From the NCBI RefSeq assembly GCF_003711225.1, contig NZ_CP031030.1, positions 1,178,001 to 1,242,000 on the forward strand: DNA of 64,000 nucleotides, written 5' to 3'. Below the pieces are notes generated by a model. It saw nothing but the letters and a program-made list of their open reading frames with translations, had not been told where the DNA came from and did no database searches. This document shows, piece by piece, positions 24,621 to 34,321 of this stretch (position 1 is its first letter; every line of letters starts with the position of its first letter). The translations under genes were made by a program, and so were the position numbers. The stretch comes from Runella sp. SP2 (GTDB taxonomy: Bacteria; Bacteroidota; Bacteroidia; Cytophagales; Spirosomataceae).

Positions 24621-24632
24621 GGCTAATAGCAA

Positions 24633-24668
24633 CCTCCCGAAAGTTTTAAACTTTCGGGAGGTTTTTTT
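24633..24668. terminator. Bidirectional rho-independent terminator
   Basis: CCTCCCGAAAGTTT pairs with AAACTTTCGGGAGG (24633-24661), followed by seven T. It can serve recA and, in reverse, the convergent acyl-CoA dehydrogenase gene. Confidence 0.9.
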
Positions 24669-24672
24669 GAAC

Positions 24673-25812
24673 CTAACTCAATATCTCTCTCGAAATCACC
24701 AGTTTCTGAATTTCACTCGTGCCTTCTCCAATGGTACATAGTTTGCAGTCACGGTAAAATTTCTCCACAGGATAATCTTTGGTAAAGCCATAGCCACCAA
24801 AAATCTGAACCGCTTCGTTAGACACCCTGCACGATACTTCTGAGGCGTAGTATTTGGCCGTAGCGCTCTGGAGCGTTACTTTTTCGTGGCGGTCTTTGCG
24901 GGCAGCGGCGTCATACACGAGTAGTTTGGCGGCTTCAATTTCGGTGTGCATATCCGCAAGTTTGAACGAAATCCCCTGAAACTGCGAAATCGGTTTGCCA
25001 AATTGCTGACGCTCTTTGGAGTACGCCAAGGCCGCCTCAAACGCACCAATGGCCGTGCCAAGACTCAAGGCTGCAATGGAAATTCGTCCACCATCCAAAA
25101 TTTTGAGGGCTTGGACAAAACCTTCTCCAACTTCCCCCAGTACGTTGCTTTCGTGGACGCGGCAGTCTTCAAAAATCAATTCCGTTGTTTCTGAAGCCCG
25201 CATTCCTAACTTGTCTTCTTTACGCCCTGCCGAAAAACCCTTCGTGCCCCGTTCGATGATAAAAGCCGTAGCTCCTCGTTTGTCGCCTGGGGCACCTGTT
25301 CGCGCAATGACGACGGCTACGTTGCCACTTTTTCCGTGGGTAATAAAGTTTTTAGAACCATTTAAGACCCAATAGTCACCGTCTTTCACGGCCACCGTTC
25401 TCATATTTCCTGCGTCCGAACCAGTGTTGGGTTCGGTCAAGCCCCACGCGCCAATCCATTGACCACTAGCAAGTTTGGGTAGATATTGCTGTTTTTGTTC
25501 TTCATTCCCAAACATCAAAATATGGTTGGTACAGAGCGAGTTGTGAGCGGCCATCGAGAGCCCGATGGCAGGATCAACTTTGCTTAATTCTACAATCGCA
25601 GTAACATATTCTTGATAGCCCAATCCCGCTCCACCATAAATTTCGGGTACCAGGATGCCCATGAGCCCTAGTTCGCCAAGTGAATGAAAGAGGTCAACGG
25701 GGAAATGCTGGGTTTCGTCCCACTCCCTAACGTATGGTCGCATGTTGCGTTCTGCAAAATCCCGAACCGATTGGGCAATTAATTCTTGGTTTTCTACAAC
25801 TTCGGACTTCAT
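24673..25812 (-). CDS. Acyl-CoA dehydrogenase
   Basis: 379 aa from the ATG at 25812 (a TTG two codons upstream is possible). FAD enzyme of fatty-acid or branched-chain acyl-CoA oxidation. Family signatures: [32 protein letters not shown], the second signature [20 protein letters not shown], and the C-terminal GEGTSEIQ with the usual catalytic Glu position. Short-chain or isovaleryl-type by length; the exact substrate is not determinable. Cytoplasmic, stand-alone gene. Confidence 0.93.
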   Translation of the reverse strand: MKSEVVENQELIAQSVRDFAERNMRPYVREWDETQHFPVDLFHSLGELGLMGILVPEIYGGAGLGYQEYVTAIVELSKVDPAIGLSMAAHNSLCTNHILMFGNEEQKQQYLPKLASGQWIGAWGLTEPNTGSDAGNMRTVAVKDGDYWVLNGSKNFITHGKSGNVAVVIARTGAPGDKRGATAFIIERGTKGFSAGRKEDKLGMRASETTELIFEDCRVHESNVLGEVGEGFVQALKILDGGRISIAALSLGTAIGAFEAALAYSKERQQFGKPISQFQGISFKLADMHTEIEAAKLLVYDAAARKDRHEKVTLQSATAKYYASEVSCRVSNEAVQIFGGYGFTKDYPVEKFYRDCKLCTIGEGTSEIQKLVISREILS

Positions 25813-26189
25813 ATTCAAAAGCGATTAAAGGAATAGTGTTGAATGAAAGAATCTCAATCTAAGATTATTCAATGATTATGCCAAGCAATAATGAGTGAAC
25901 GGTTGAGGGAAGAAAAATAAAAGATTACGCAAACGTTTTCGGAAGCATAAATGAATACTTCAAAACGCGAGTGTTGCAAATTTTTATTTGTTGTTATGAC
26001 AATTTTTAGAGTAATAATTTTTTTGAAAAATCATTAAAAGAACCGCAAAATCAATTGTTACGCTACAAATTTGTGGAAGATTGGAAGGGATTGAAGAATT
26101 TATTCTAATTTTGAAGCTGTTTTGTTGGACTCGAAAAAATACAATTTTGAAGAGCCGCACATGAAAACTAACAACCAAAGCATTTATCT
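25813..26189. other. AT-rich divergent intergenic region
   Basis: 377 bp between two divergent starts with no credible gene. It should contain promoters for both the acyl-CoA dehydrogenase and the UDP-glucose dehydrogenase genes. I could not single out a convincing -33/-7 pair. Confidence 0.4.
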
Positions 26190-27506
26190 ATGAAAATCGC
26201 TGTAGTAGGAACTGGCTATGTAGGACTCGTAACAGGAACTTGTTTTGCAGAGACTGGTGTACAAGTATGTTGTATCGACATTGACGTAAAAAAAGTTGAA
26301 AAGCTGAACAATGGCATTATTCCCATTTACGAACCGGGCTTGGATGTCCTTTTTCATCGAAACGTAGCCGAAGGTCGTTTGAAATTTACCACCGATTTGG
26401 TCGAAGGTATCAAAGGGGCGTCGGTGATTTTCTTGGCCTTGCCAACGCCTCCAGGTGAAGATGGTTCGGCAGATTTGAAATATATTTTGAAAGTAGCCGA
26501 TGATTTGGGTCAAATCATGACCGAATACGCGGTTATCGTCGATAAAAGTACTGTTCCCGTAGGCACAGCCGAAAAAGTAAGCGCCGCCGTGGCGAAAAAC
26601 GCAAAAGTGGAATACGACGTAGTATCAAACCCTGAGTTTTTGCGCGAAGGGGTGGCTGTAGAAGACTTTATGAAGCCCGACCGCGTAGTGATTGGGACCA
26701 AGTCGGAGCGGGCTAAGAAAGTGATGGAGAAGTTGTACGCTCCGTTGGTGCGTCAAGGCAATCCCGTGATTTTTATGGACGAGCGCTCGGCCGAAATGAG
26801 CAAATACGCGGCCAACTCGTTTTTGGCCATGAAGATTACGTTTATGAACGAAATCGCCAACTTGTGTGAATTGGCAGGAGCCGACGTTGACAATGTGCGT
26901 AAAGGAATCGGAACCGACAGCCGCATTGGAAAACGTTTCTTGTTTGCAGGAATTGGTTATGGTGGAAGTTGCTTCCCCAAAGACGTGCAGGCACTTGCCA
27001 AAACGTCGGAAGAATATAAGTACGATTTCAAAGTGTTGAAATCGGTCATGGAAGTAAACCAAGAACAAAAAACGAAACTTATCCCCGTCGTTAAAAAACA
27101 CTTCGACGGAGATTTGAAAGGGAAAACGATTGCCGTTTGGGGACTTTCGTTCAAGCCATATACCGACGATATTCGTGAGGCGCCAGCGTTGGAAAACATT
27201 AATATTCTGTTGCAAGAAGGGGCTAAGGTGATTGCTTACGATCCTGAAGGAATGGAAAATGTGAAAAACTACGTGTTGGGTAACAAAATTAACTATGCAC
27301 ACACGCCATACGCTGCCCTGGACGATGCCGATGCGTTGATGATTTTTACCGAGTGGCCGCAATTCCGCACGCCAGAGTTTGAAAAAATGGCGTTGTTGAT
27401 GAAAAACAAATTGATTTTCGACGGCCGTAACGTTTACGAATTAGATCAAATGAAGGAACTAGGATTTACCTACTACAGCATTGGTCGTGAGGTGGTGAAA
27501 GCCTAA
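26190..27506 (+). CDS. ugd: UDP-glucose 6-dehydrogenase
   Basis: 438 aa. NAD-binding VVGTGYVGLVTG at the N-terminus, then VSNPEFLREG and the catalytic-Cys block GYGGSCFPKDVQAL near residue 260. The C-terminal domain has VWGLSFKPYTDDIREAPA. It oxidises UDP-glucose to UDP-glucuronate. The next gene encodes a UDP-glucuronate decarboxylase, so together they would make UDP-xylose for surface polysaccharide. Confidence 0.95.
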   Translation: MKIAVVGTGYVGLVTGTCFAETGVQVCCIDIDVKKVEKLNNGIIPIYEPGLDVLFHRNVAEGRLKFTTDLVEGIKGASVIFLALPTPPGEDGSADLKYILKVADDLGQIMTEYAVIVDKSTVPVGTAEKVSAAVAKNAKVEYDVVSNPEFLREGVAVEDFMKPDRVVIGTKSERAKKVMEKLYAPLVRQGNPVIFMDERSAEMSKYAANSFLAMKITFMNEIANLCELAGADVDNVRKGIGTDSRIGKRFLFAGIGYGGSCFPKDVQALAKTSEEYKYDFKVLKSVMEVNQEQKTKLIPVVKKHFDGDLKGKTIAVWGLSFKPYTDDIREAPALENINILLQEGAKVIAYDPEGMENVKNYVLGNKINYAHTPYAALDDADALMIFTEWPQFRTPEFEKMALLMKNKLIFDGRNVYELDQMKELGFTYYSIGREVVKA

Positions 27507-27530
27507 TATTTTTTAGATATTAATACAAAA

Positions 27531-27571
27531 ACGAGTGCCGTGATTGAGTCACCCAAGGCACTCGTTTTTTA
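27531..27571 (+). terminator. Terminator after ugd
   Basis: ACGAGTGCC (27531-27539) pairs exactly with GGCACTCGT (27557-27565), followed by six T. Confidence 0.88.
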
Positions 27572-27607
27572 TGCCTTCTGTTCGAGCGTCGCACTTAAAA
27601 AGCTAAG

Positions 27608-27639
27608 TTTTAGAAAGCGAATGGGTTTTCGTACTTTTG
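27608..27639 (+). promoter_or_regulatory. Promoter of the UDP-glucuronate decarboxylase gene
   Basis: TTTT, 20-bp spacer, TACTTTTG (27632-27639), close to the Bacteroidota consensus. With the terminator upstream it implies that this gene is transcribed separately from ugd. Confidence 0.5.
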
Positions 27640-27695
27640 CAACTCGAAAATAATTCACTGATTAACCGAATCAAACATTCTTATATTTTCCCCAA

Positions 27696-28670
27696 ATGAA
27701 AAGAGTTTTAATCACTGGTGCGGCGGGCTTCTTGGGTTCGCATTTGTGCGATAGATTTATCAAAGAAGGCTATTACGTTATTGCAATGGACAATCTTGTG
27801 ACGGGCGACCTTCGCAATATTGAGCACTTGCGTTCTAACCCCAACTTTGAATTTATTCACCACGATATTTCAAAGCACATCGTTATCGACGGCGAATTGC
27901 ACTACATCCTCAATTTTGCCTCGCCAGCTAGCCCCATTGATTATTTGAAAATCCCCATCCAAACCCTCAAAGTAGGTTCGTTGGGTACGCACAACTGCCT
28001 TGGCTTGGCACGTGCAAAAGGTGCGCGCATCTTGGTAGCTTCTACTTCGGAAGTGTATGGTGATCCATTGGTTCACCCACAAAACGAAGACTATTGGGGG
28101 CACGTAAATCCTGTGGGTTACCGTGGCTGCTACGACGAAGCAAAACGTTTTCAGGAAGCAATCACGATGGCGTATCACCGTCACCACGGCGTAGAAACGC
28201 GCATCGTTCGTATCTTCAATACCTACGGCCCACGTATGCGATTGAACGACGGACGGGTATTGCCTGCGTTCATCGGGCAAGCACTTCGCGGTGAAGACCT
28301 TACGGTGTTTGGTGATGGTTCGCAAACGCGCTCTTTCTGCTACGTTGATGACCTCGTTGAAGGAATTTATCGTTTGTTGTTGAGCGATCACGCCATGCCA
28401 GTAAACGTAGGAAACCCCGCCGAAATTACGATTGGTGAATTTGCCGAAGAAATTATCAAATTGACAGGAACTACCCAAAAAGTAATCTACAAACCACTTC
28501 CACAAGACGATCCAAAGCAGCGTCAGCCAGACATTACATTGGCAAAAGAAGTGTTAGGATGGGAGCCAAAAGTATCGCGCGCAGAGGGATTAAAAATTAC
28601 GTACGACTACTTCAAAAATCTTCCTGAAGACCGCTTGTACGAAGAAACGCACCACAGAGAGTTTAACTAA
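27696..28670 (+). CDS. UDP-glucuronate decarboxylase (UDP-xylose synthase), SDR family
   Basis: 324 aa extended SDR. NAD-binding [10 protein letters not shown], then [29 protein letters not shown] and the catalytic GCYDEAKRF (Tyr-x3-Lys), then FNTYGPRM and [16 protein letters not shown]. These blocks match UXS enzymes that turn UDP-glucuronate into UDP-xylose. It follows ugd, the preceding step of the same route. Confidence 0.93.
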   Translation: MKRVLITGAAGFLGSHLCDRFIKEGYYVIAMDNLVTGDLRNIEHLRSNPNFEFIHHDISKHIVIDGELHYILNFASPASPIDYLKIPIQTLKVGSLGTHNCLGLARAKGARILVASTSEVYGDPLVHPQNEDYWGHVNPVGYRGCYDEAKRFQEAITMAYHRHHGVETRIVRIFNTYGPRMRLNDGRVLPAFIGQALRGEDLTVFGDGSQTRSFCYVDDLVEGIYRLLLSDHAMPVNVGNPAEITIGEFAEEIIKLTGTTQKVIYKPLPQDDPKQRQPDITLAKEVLGWEPKVSRAEGLKITYDYFKNLPEDRLYEETHHREFN

Positions 28671-28687
28671 TAGCAAAATTTTTGTCC

Positions 28688-28727
28688 AGCCTCCCGAACG
28701 TTCTAAAACTTTCGGGAGGCTTTTTTT
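28688..28727. terminator. Bidirectional terminator
   Basis: AGCCTCCCGAA (28688-28698) pairs with TTCGGGAGGCT (28711-28721), then a T run. Its stem is nearly the same sequence as that of the recA terminator. Confidence 0.88.
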
Positions 28728-28729
28728 AT

Positions 28730-29557
28730 CTATTTGGAAACGGGTATTTCACTCACATCCACCCGATTTTTATCTTTGTTCCAAAAAAGTCGGTATTTTT
28801 TTCCTGAATCAATTTTGTATTCTTCCGTGACTTTATCTAGGGTGCTGACGCGCATATACACTTGTGTATCAGCTAGTTTAAACTCAGCCCGTTTTTTGGA
28901 AGGCAAAAAGAAAGCTTGCCAGTTGAGGCGATCACCGCTCACTTCGTAGGCAACTTCACCGTTCAGCTCATTTTGGAGAGAAAACGGAAAACGGTCGTTG
29001 ACAGGGTCTTCGATGACATCGGCCAATGAAACAACTTCTACTTTGATAGAGCCAAGTTTACGCTTGCCAAGGGGTTTGACGGCGATGTAAACTTCGTCGC
29101 CACGGCACCCTTCCAACTTCCCAACGCTATTCTGGGTACTATCAATCTTAAAACAAGGAGAAGTTTCTTTACCGTCGATAAATTGCTGGGCCGATTTGGC
29201 ATCGGTAAAAACGCCAACCGCTACCTTAAAATTAGCATTAGAAGCCAACGAATGTTTGTCAAATGAATAGTCCGCTTTGGTCAAGGTATCAGGATTTACC
29301 AATCGAAGGGTTTCGTACAAACGAGAGGAAGTATTGACTTTTTCGGGTTGAAAAACGCTGATACGATAAAAAGAAGTGGTAGTACCTTTCAGAAGGGATA
29401 CTTTTACGGGGGTATTTTTGGCCAATACTTTATTGACAACGTTGGGAGGAACCAAGTTTACGTAGTCAATAATTACCTCTTGGAGCATTTTCTGCGCCGA
29501 AACCTGAAGGTGAACTAAAACAGAACACAACAGACCAGTAAAGAATATTTTTTTCAT
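28730..29557 (-). CDS. Hypothetical secreted protein
   Basis: 275 aa from the ATG at 29557, which gives a clean signal peptide (MKKIFFTGLLCSVLVHLQVSAQ); a longer frame reaches 29593 but lacks sense as an export signal. Beta-rich, with no recognised domain. Probably periplasmic or surface. Divergent from the PAP2 gene with a 75-bp gap. Confidence 0.72.
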   Translation of the reverse strand: MKKIFFTGLLCSVLVHLQVSAQKMLQEVIIDYVNLVPPNVVNKVLAKNTPVKVSLLKGTTTSFYRISVFQPEKVNTSSRLYETLRLVNPDTLTKADYSFDKHSLASNANFKVAVGVFTDAKSAQQFIDGKETSPCFKIDSTQNSVGKLEGCRGDEVYIAVKPLGKRKLGSIKVEVVSLADVIEDPVNDRFPFSLQNELNGEVAYEVSGDRLNWQAFFLPSKKRAEFKLADTQVYMRVSTLDKVTEEYKIDSGKKYRLFWNKDKNRVDVSEIPVSK

Positions 29558-29632
29558 AAAAACGGCAAGTTTCTGAACCCTTAGACAACGCAAAGATGGG
29601 GAAAATATTTTCTGTACCTCTATCTTTGCGCC

Positions 29633-30247
29633 ATGAACTTTATTCGATTGCTTCGCACAAACTGGCCTTTTGCCCTGACTTACGGTATATTATTGTTAGG
29701 GTTGGGTATTTGTCAGGTTCTTTACCGACAAGGAATTATTTCGCTGGAAATCAATCGCTACAACGGTACCTTTGCCGATACATTCTTTAAATACATTACG
29801 CACCTTGGTGATGGCATTTTTTGCGTTGGGGTAGGAGTAGGGTTATTGTTTCGCGCCCGCAAGAAAGGATTTTTGGTGATTGGAGCCTATGCTATTTCTG
29901 GGATATTGGCACAGCTTATCAAAAATTTTGCATTCCCAAAAGAACCGCGTCCAGTGGAATATTTTAAGGGGATGATGCAGTCGTTACACACGGTGCCAGG
30001 CGTAGAACTGAGTCACTGGAATAGTTTTCCGTCGGGGCATACGACCTCGGCCTTTGCCTTGTTTGCGCTGTTGGCTTTGTGGACGCAAAAACCTTGGTTG
30101 AAACTAGGGTGTTTGGTAATGGCCTGTGTCATAGGTTTTTCAAGAATGTATTTACTTCAACATTTTATGGTCGATGTTTACGTGGGGTCGCTTTTGGGTA
30201 CGCTCACCGCTTGGGGGTTGGCCTTAAAATTCAACGAAATAGCTTAA
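29633..30247 (+). CDS. PAP2-family phosphatase
   Basis: 204 aa membrane protein. The three PAP2 motifs are present: K followed by PRP (KNFAFPKEPRP), SFPSGHTTSAF, and SRMYLLQHFMVDV. About five to six helices. It dephosphorylates a lipid phosphate (undecaprenyl diphosphate, phosphatidic acid or lipid A type) at the membrane. A -7-like TATCTTTG at 29621-29628 is only 4 bp before the ATG, so the mRNA may be leaderless. The next gene, a GT39 transferase that uses lipid-linked sugars, is 33 bp downstream. Confidence 0.9.
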   Translation: MNFIRLLRTNWPFALTYGILLLGLGICQVLYRQGIISLEINRYNGTFADTFFKYITHLGDGIFCVGVGVGLLFRARKKGFLVIGAYAISGILAQLIKNFAFPKEPRPVEYFKGMMQSLHTVPGVELSHWNSFPSGHTTSAFALFALLALWTQKPWLKLGCLVMACVIGFSRMYLLQHFMVDVYVGSLLGTLTAWGLALKFNEIA

Positions 30248-30280
30248 TGTGCTAAAATTAGATTTTAAAAGAAACTACGA

Positions 30281-32002
30281 ATGAAAAATATAAAACTCGA
30301 AAATCCGTGGGTCATCGCATTTCTTGCGGTAGCTTTTTTTGTTCCCTATTTGGGTCAAACCCATTTGTTTGATTGGGATGAAATCAACTTTGCTGAGTCG
30401 GCCCGTGAGATGCTCGTTTCGGGGAATTATTTACGCGTACAAGTTGATTTTCAGCCATTTTGGGAAAAGCCACCGCTGTTTTTTTGGTTGCAGGCTTTGT
30501 CGATGAAGATGTTTGGCATCAATGAGTTTGCCGCCCGTTTTCCCAATGCTGTCGTAGGAGTTTTTACTTTATTAACCTTCTATTTTTTGGGAAAACGCTT
30601 GGTCGATGCTCGCTTTGGGTTTTTGTGGGCGTTGGTTTATTTGGGTTCGGTTACGCCGCATTTGTATTTTAAATCGGGGATTATCGACCCTTGGTTCAAT
30701 TACTTTATGTTTTTGAGCGTGGTTAATTTTTCGTTTCCAGACGCCAAAAATACCGCAAAAAGTTTCTTGTTGGCGGGCATTTTTGCGGGACTCGCCGTTT
30801 GGACGAAAGGACCCGTGGGGGTGGGTGTCCCTACACTCGTTTTGGCGGCGTTGTGGATAATTCAACAAGTTCAGAAGAAAAATAACCAAGCAACAATCGG
30901 GGATTATTCCGTTAAAAACCTGCTGATTTATGCCATTACGGCGGGGGTTTTTACGATTGGGTGGATGTTGGCCATCATTTTGGAAAGCGGTTGGGCGACT
31001 TTTGTCGCATTTTTGCAGTACCTCTATCGCCTCGGTGCGACTTCGGAAGCCGACCACGGACAGCCATTTTATTATCACTTTGTGGTCGTCCTGATTGGTT
31101 GTTTCCCCATTTCGGTGATTGGTCTAAAATACGTAGCAGTAGCTTTTAAACCGTTGATTGCGAGGTGGAAACCGCAGGTAGCTGACAAAATGACGTTGCC
31201 CATGCCTGCGTTTTCATTGCCAATGTTGTGCTTGTTTTGGGTGGTGATGATTGTGTTTTCTATTGTCAAAACCAAAATTGTTCATTACAGTTCGATGGCC
31301 TATTTCCCGCTTTCGTACCTTGCGGCGTTGTGGCTGCATCAGTGGCTCAAAGGTGAAATTGTGTGGCCAAGATGGATGACGGTTATGGTATTGTTGATTG
31401 GGTTTATTTTGTCATTGGTGCTGACTTTAGTGCCGTTGATTGGTATGAACCCAACGGCTTTTATCCCTTATATTGATGACAAATTTGCGGTTGCTAATTT
31501 GCAAGCGCCCGTCGAATGGGCTGGAAATGAGTGGCTTTGGGGCGTGCTTTATTTTGGGGCAATCTGTGTTGCTTTGGTACGTTGGAAAAAACAAAAGCAA
31601 ATGGCCATTCGTATTTTGTTTTTTAGCACATCGCTATTGATGTTTTTTTATACGGCGAACGTCGTTCCAAAAATCGAAGGTTATACTCAACGCACAGTTA
31701 TTGACTTTTATGAAGCCAAAAAAGGCCAAGATGTTTACGTTTGGCCGATTGGAAACCGAAGCTATGCGCAATTTTTTTACTTCAAAAAGCCGATGGGAGT
31801 GCGTCCCGAAGCGAGTGATGAAGAGTGGCTGTTGAATGGCCCAGTGGACAAGCCAACGTTCCTGATTGCGCGTATAGACCGTGCTGACGCCTATCGTGTA
31901 AACCCGAATTTAGAGTTCTTGAAGGAAGAAAACGGTTTTGTGTTTTTCCGAAGAAAACCCGATTACCAAAAAATCGCGGAATCGCTACGAAAAATGGAGT
32001 AA
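30281..32002 (+). CDS. Glycosyltransferase family 39 (ArnT/PMT-like)
   Basis: 573 aa with about 12 membrane helices. The N-terminal periplasmic loop has HLFDWDEINFAESAREM, the acidic GT-C motif, followed by FWEKPPLFFWLQA, the ArnT/PMT-type signature. Such enzymes transfer a sugar from a polyprenyl-phosphate donor to lipid A or protein in the periplasm. Co-oriented with the PAP2 gene, which suggests joint envelope-lipid modification; the acceptor is unknown. Confidence 0.88.
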   Translation: MKNIKLENPWVIAFLAVAFFVPYLGQTHLFDWDEINFAESAREMLVSGNYLRVQVDFQPFWEKPPLFFWLQALSMKMFGINEFAARFPNAVVGVFTLLTFYFLGKRLVDARFGFLWALVYLGSVTPHLYFKSGIIDPWFNYFMFLSVVNFSFPDAKNTAKSFLLAGIFAGLAVWTKGPVGVGVPTLVLAALWIIQQVQKKNNQATIGDYSVKNLLIYAITAGVFTIGWMLAIILESGWATFVAFLQYLYRLGATSEADHGQPFYYHFVVVLIGCFPISVIGLKYVAVAFKPLIARWKPQVADKMTLPMPAFSLPMLCLFWVVMIVFSIVKTKIVHYSSMAYFPLSYLAALWLHQWLKGEIVWPRWMTVMVLLIGFILSLVLTLVPLIGMNPTAFIPYIDDKFAVANLQAPVEWAGNEWLWGVLYFGAICVALVRWKKQKQMAIRILFFSTSLLMFFYTANVVPKIEGYTQRTVIDFYEAKKGQDVYVWPIGNRSYAQFFYFKKPMGVRPEASDEEWLLNGPVDKPTFLIARIDRADAYRVNPNLEFLKEENGFVFFRRKPDYQKIAESLRKME

Positions 32003-32180
32003 TAAGCAAAAGGCAAATTTGCAAATGAGACAAAAGAAAAATAGGCTGAATATCAGTCTATTGTAAACTTAAAAATGGGGGTGACGCCTAATCGTCCATT
32101 GCACGCAAAGCGGAGTATCTTGGAAAAAAAATGAAAAAAAAGTTGGAGAATTAAACTTCAACTTACAAATTTGTGTCAAA

Positions 32181-32198
32181 TTTAACCAAATGGTTAAA
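32181..32198. promoter_or_regulatory. Palindromic operator upstream of the tetR gene
   Basis: TTTAACC-AAAT-GGTTAAA, a perfect 7-bp inverted repeat 14 bp before the TetR start. The same site recurs at 32982-32999 before the efflux operon. Confidence 0.8.
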
Positions 32199-32212
32199 CT
32201 AAATAATCAACC

Positions 32213-32815
32213 ATGCCAGAACTTGATTTAACAACGGAAGAAAAAATTTTGAAAGCGGCGGAGACTATCTTTCTCAGGGATGGCTACGACGGTTCCCGAA
32301 TGCAAGATATAGCGGATGAGGCAGGAATTAACAAAGCATTGCTACATTACTATTTTCGATCGAAGGATAAGTTGTTTGAACACGTTTTTGATTTGAAAAT
32401 AGGTACGTTTTTCCCAAAAGCTGACGGAATTTTTGATTTAGAAATTGACTTTTCAGACAAAATTGGGCTTATAATTGAAGGTTATATTAACTTATTGAGA
32501 GCAAATCCCTACTTGCCTTTGTTTGTTTTGAATACGGTCAATAACCCAGAAAAGTCAGATTTTATCAAAAAACTTCCCATCGGATTGATGCAGAAAATAG
32601 CATTAAACTACTTTGTAGAACTCCAAAAAGGCAAAGTTCGAAGTATCAATCCTATGCAGTTTGTGATTTCTATCATGGGAATGTGTGTATTCCCATTTTT
32701 GGCTCGTCCCATTTTAATGAATGCGTTTGGGGCAGACAAAGAGGCTTTTGATGTACTTATGAAACAGCGAATCGAGGAGTTAAAACTGTACGTAAAGCTA
32801 ATTTTAACTCCGTAA
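32213..32815 (+). CDS. TetR-family transcriptional regulator
   Basis: 200 aa. N-terminal HTH: EEKILKAAETIFLRDGYDGSRMQDIADEAGINKALLHYYFRSKDKLFEHV is the standard TetR DNA-binding domain. The C-terminal ligand domain is unspecific. It precedes a TolC/MFP/ABC operon, the same order as E. coli ybiH (cecR) and ybhGFSR. Matching palindromes before its own gene and before the operon indicate autorepression and repression of the exporter, relieved by an unknown toxic ligand. Confidence 0.92.
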   Translation: MPELDLTTEEKILKAAETIFLRDGYDGSRMQDIADEAGINKALLHYYFRSKDKLFEHVFDLKIGTFFPKADGIFDLEIDFSDKIGLIIEGYINLLRANPYLPLFVLNTVNNPEKSDFIKKLPIGLMQKIALNYFVELQKGKVRSINPMQFVISIMGMCVFPFLARPILMNAFGADKEAFDVLMKQRIEELKLYVKLILTP

Positions 32816-32948
32816 ACGTGCAGAGGGTTGCTCACAACCCGATCCCTCGAAGACAAAGCCCTCCCAAGTTTTAAAACGTGCAGAGGGTTGCTCACAACCT
32901 GACCGCCGAAGACAAAGCCCTTCCAGGTTTCCAAAACTTGGAAGGGCT
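32814..32948. repeat. 60-bp direct repeat carrying the GGGTTGNTCA palindrome, ending in a hairpin
   Basis: Two copies of AAACGTGCAGAGGGTTGCTC begin at 32814 and 32874, and they continue similar through GAAGACAAAGCCCT. Each holds the palindrome GGGTTGCTCACAACC. The second copy runs into a 10-bp stem AGCCCTTCCA/TGGAAGGGCT (32916-32925 with 32939-32948) followed by AAAAAG, a possible terminator of tetR. Confidence 0.75.
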
Positions 32949-32981
32949 AAAAAGTTAGAATTCCTATTTTTTTACACATAC

Positions 32982-32999
32982 TTTAACCAAATAGTTAAA
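32982..32999. promoter_or_regulatory. TetR operator upstream of the efflux operon
   Basis: TTTAACC-AAAT-AGTTAAA, one mismatch from the perfect site at 32181-32198, ending 10 bp before the TolC-like ATG. Binding here would block transcription or translation start of the exporter genes. Confidence 0.78.
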
Positions 33000-33009
33000 C
33001 TGTAAGGTT

Positions 33010-34275
33010 ATGAAACAAAAAGTGCTATTTATTGGGATGTGGTTGGGATTTGTTTCGTTGGGGCATACGCAAAGTGCGTTGACCCTCGATGAATGCTACC
33101 GACAGGCCGAAACCCACAGCCCTCAATCGGGACAAACCCGTTTGATTCAGGAGGCGACTGAGCTTCAATTGAAGTTGCTTAACCGCAACTTTATGCCTCA
33201 ATCTCGCCTCAATGGACAAGCTACTTGGCAGTCGGACGTGACGAGTGTGCCGATAAAGTTGCCTAATTTTGAAATCACGCCACCTCCCAAAGACCAATAT
33301 AAACTGACGTTGGATGTGACACAGACGATTTGGGATGGGGGAACTGTTCAGAAACAAAAGGCGGTGGCTGTTGCGAATCAATTGGCTGACCAACAAAAGG
33401 TAACGGTGGATTTGTACCAACTTCGGGAGCAAGTGAGTGGCCTGTATTTCGGGGCGTTGTTTGCCGAACGCCAATTGAAAAACTTTGATATTTTGGACAA
33501 AGAGCTTCGTGCCAAACTAGCCAAAACAAAAGCTTCGGTTCAAAATGGAATCGCGATTCGTTCCAATATTCTTGCTTTGGAGGCGCGTATTTTGGAAGTA
33601 GAACAAATGGTGTTAGAAACCCAAAAACGGCGAACTGCGTCTTTGGAGGCTCTTTCTCTTTTGACTGGTATTGCGATTGATGCAAACACGTCGCTTCAAC
33701 TGCCAACGGTAGCGACCAATTCATTGGATATGAATCGGCCAGAATTGAAGTGGTTTGATGCCCAAAAACAAACGCTGTCGGTAAGCGAGAAGCTGGTAAA
33801 AGCGAAAAATTTGCCCAAACTATCGGCATTTGCAACGGGCGGATACGGGCGACCTGGGCTGAATTTCCTCTCGACCGAATTTAAAACGTACTTCATTGGA
33901 GGGGTGCAACTGCAAATTCCTTTGTCACATTTATATACCAATAGCCAAGCGATTGAAGTGCAACAATTGCGAGTCAATCAACAACGAATTGAGAAACAAA
34001 AGGAAAATTTTGTGTTGGCTACCCAAGTCAGAATGGCTTCTCAGCGTCAAGAAGTGGGTCGTTTGCAAGCCCTGGTGGAGAGCGACCGTAAATTGATTGA
34101 CATTCGTTCGACGATTCGTAAAGCGGCGGAATCTCAGCTTGAAAATGGCATTATTACGGCCAGCGATTATCTGACAGAATTAGACAACGAAGACAGTGCG
34201 CGTCAAAACTTGATTTTGCACGAAGTTCAACTCCTTCAAGCACAAAACAATTTACGATTATCGGCAGGGAATTAA
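33010..34275 (+). CDS. TolC-family outer-membrane efflux protein
   Basis: 421 aa with signal peptide (LFIGMWLGFVSLGHTQS). OEP-type organisation: long alpha-helical segments with an internal repeat (LTLDECYRQAETHSPQSG at the start, then WDGGTVQKQKAVAVANQLAD, and the second half beginning near residue 240). It forms the outer-membrane exit duct. First gene of the export operon under the 32982 operator. Confidence 0.88.
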   Translation: MKQKVLFIGMWLGFVSLGHTQSALTLDECYRQAETHSPQSGQTRLIQEATELQLKLLNRNFMPQSRLNGQATWQSDVTSVPIKLPNFEITPPPKDQYKLTLDVTQTIWDGGTVQKQKAVAVANQLADQQKVTVDLYQLREQVSGLYFGALFAERQLKNFDILDKELRAKLAKTKASVQNGIAIRSNILALEARILEVEQMVLETQKRRTASLEALSLLTGIAIDANTSLQLPTVATNSLDMNRPELKWFDAQKQTLSVSEKLVKAKNLPKLSAFATGGYGRPGLNFLSTEFKTYFIGGVQLQIPLSHLYTNSQAIEVQQLRVNQQRIEKQKENFVLATQVRMASQRQEVGRLQALVESDRKLIDIRSTIRKAAESQLENGIITASDYLTELDNEDSARQNLILHEVQLLQAQNNLRLSAGN

Positions 34276-34321
34276 TGGCCGACTTAACATTGAACAACCA
34301 AGAATAAGACAATCAGCTATT

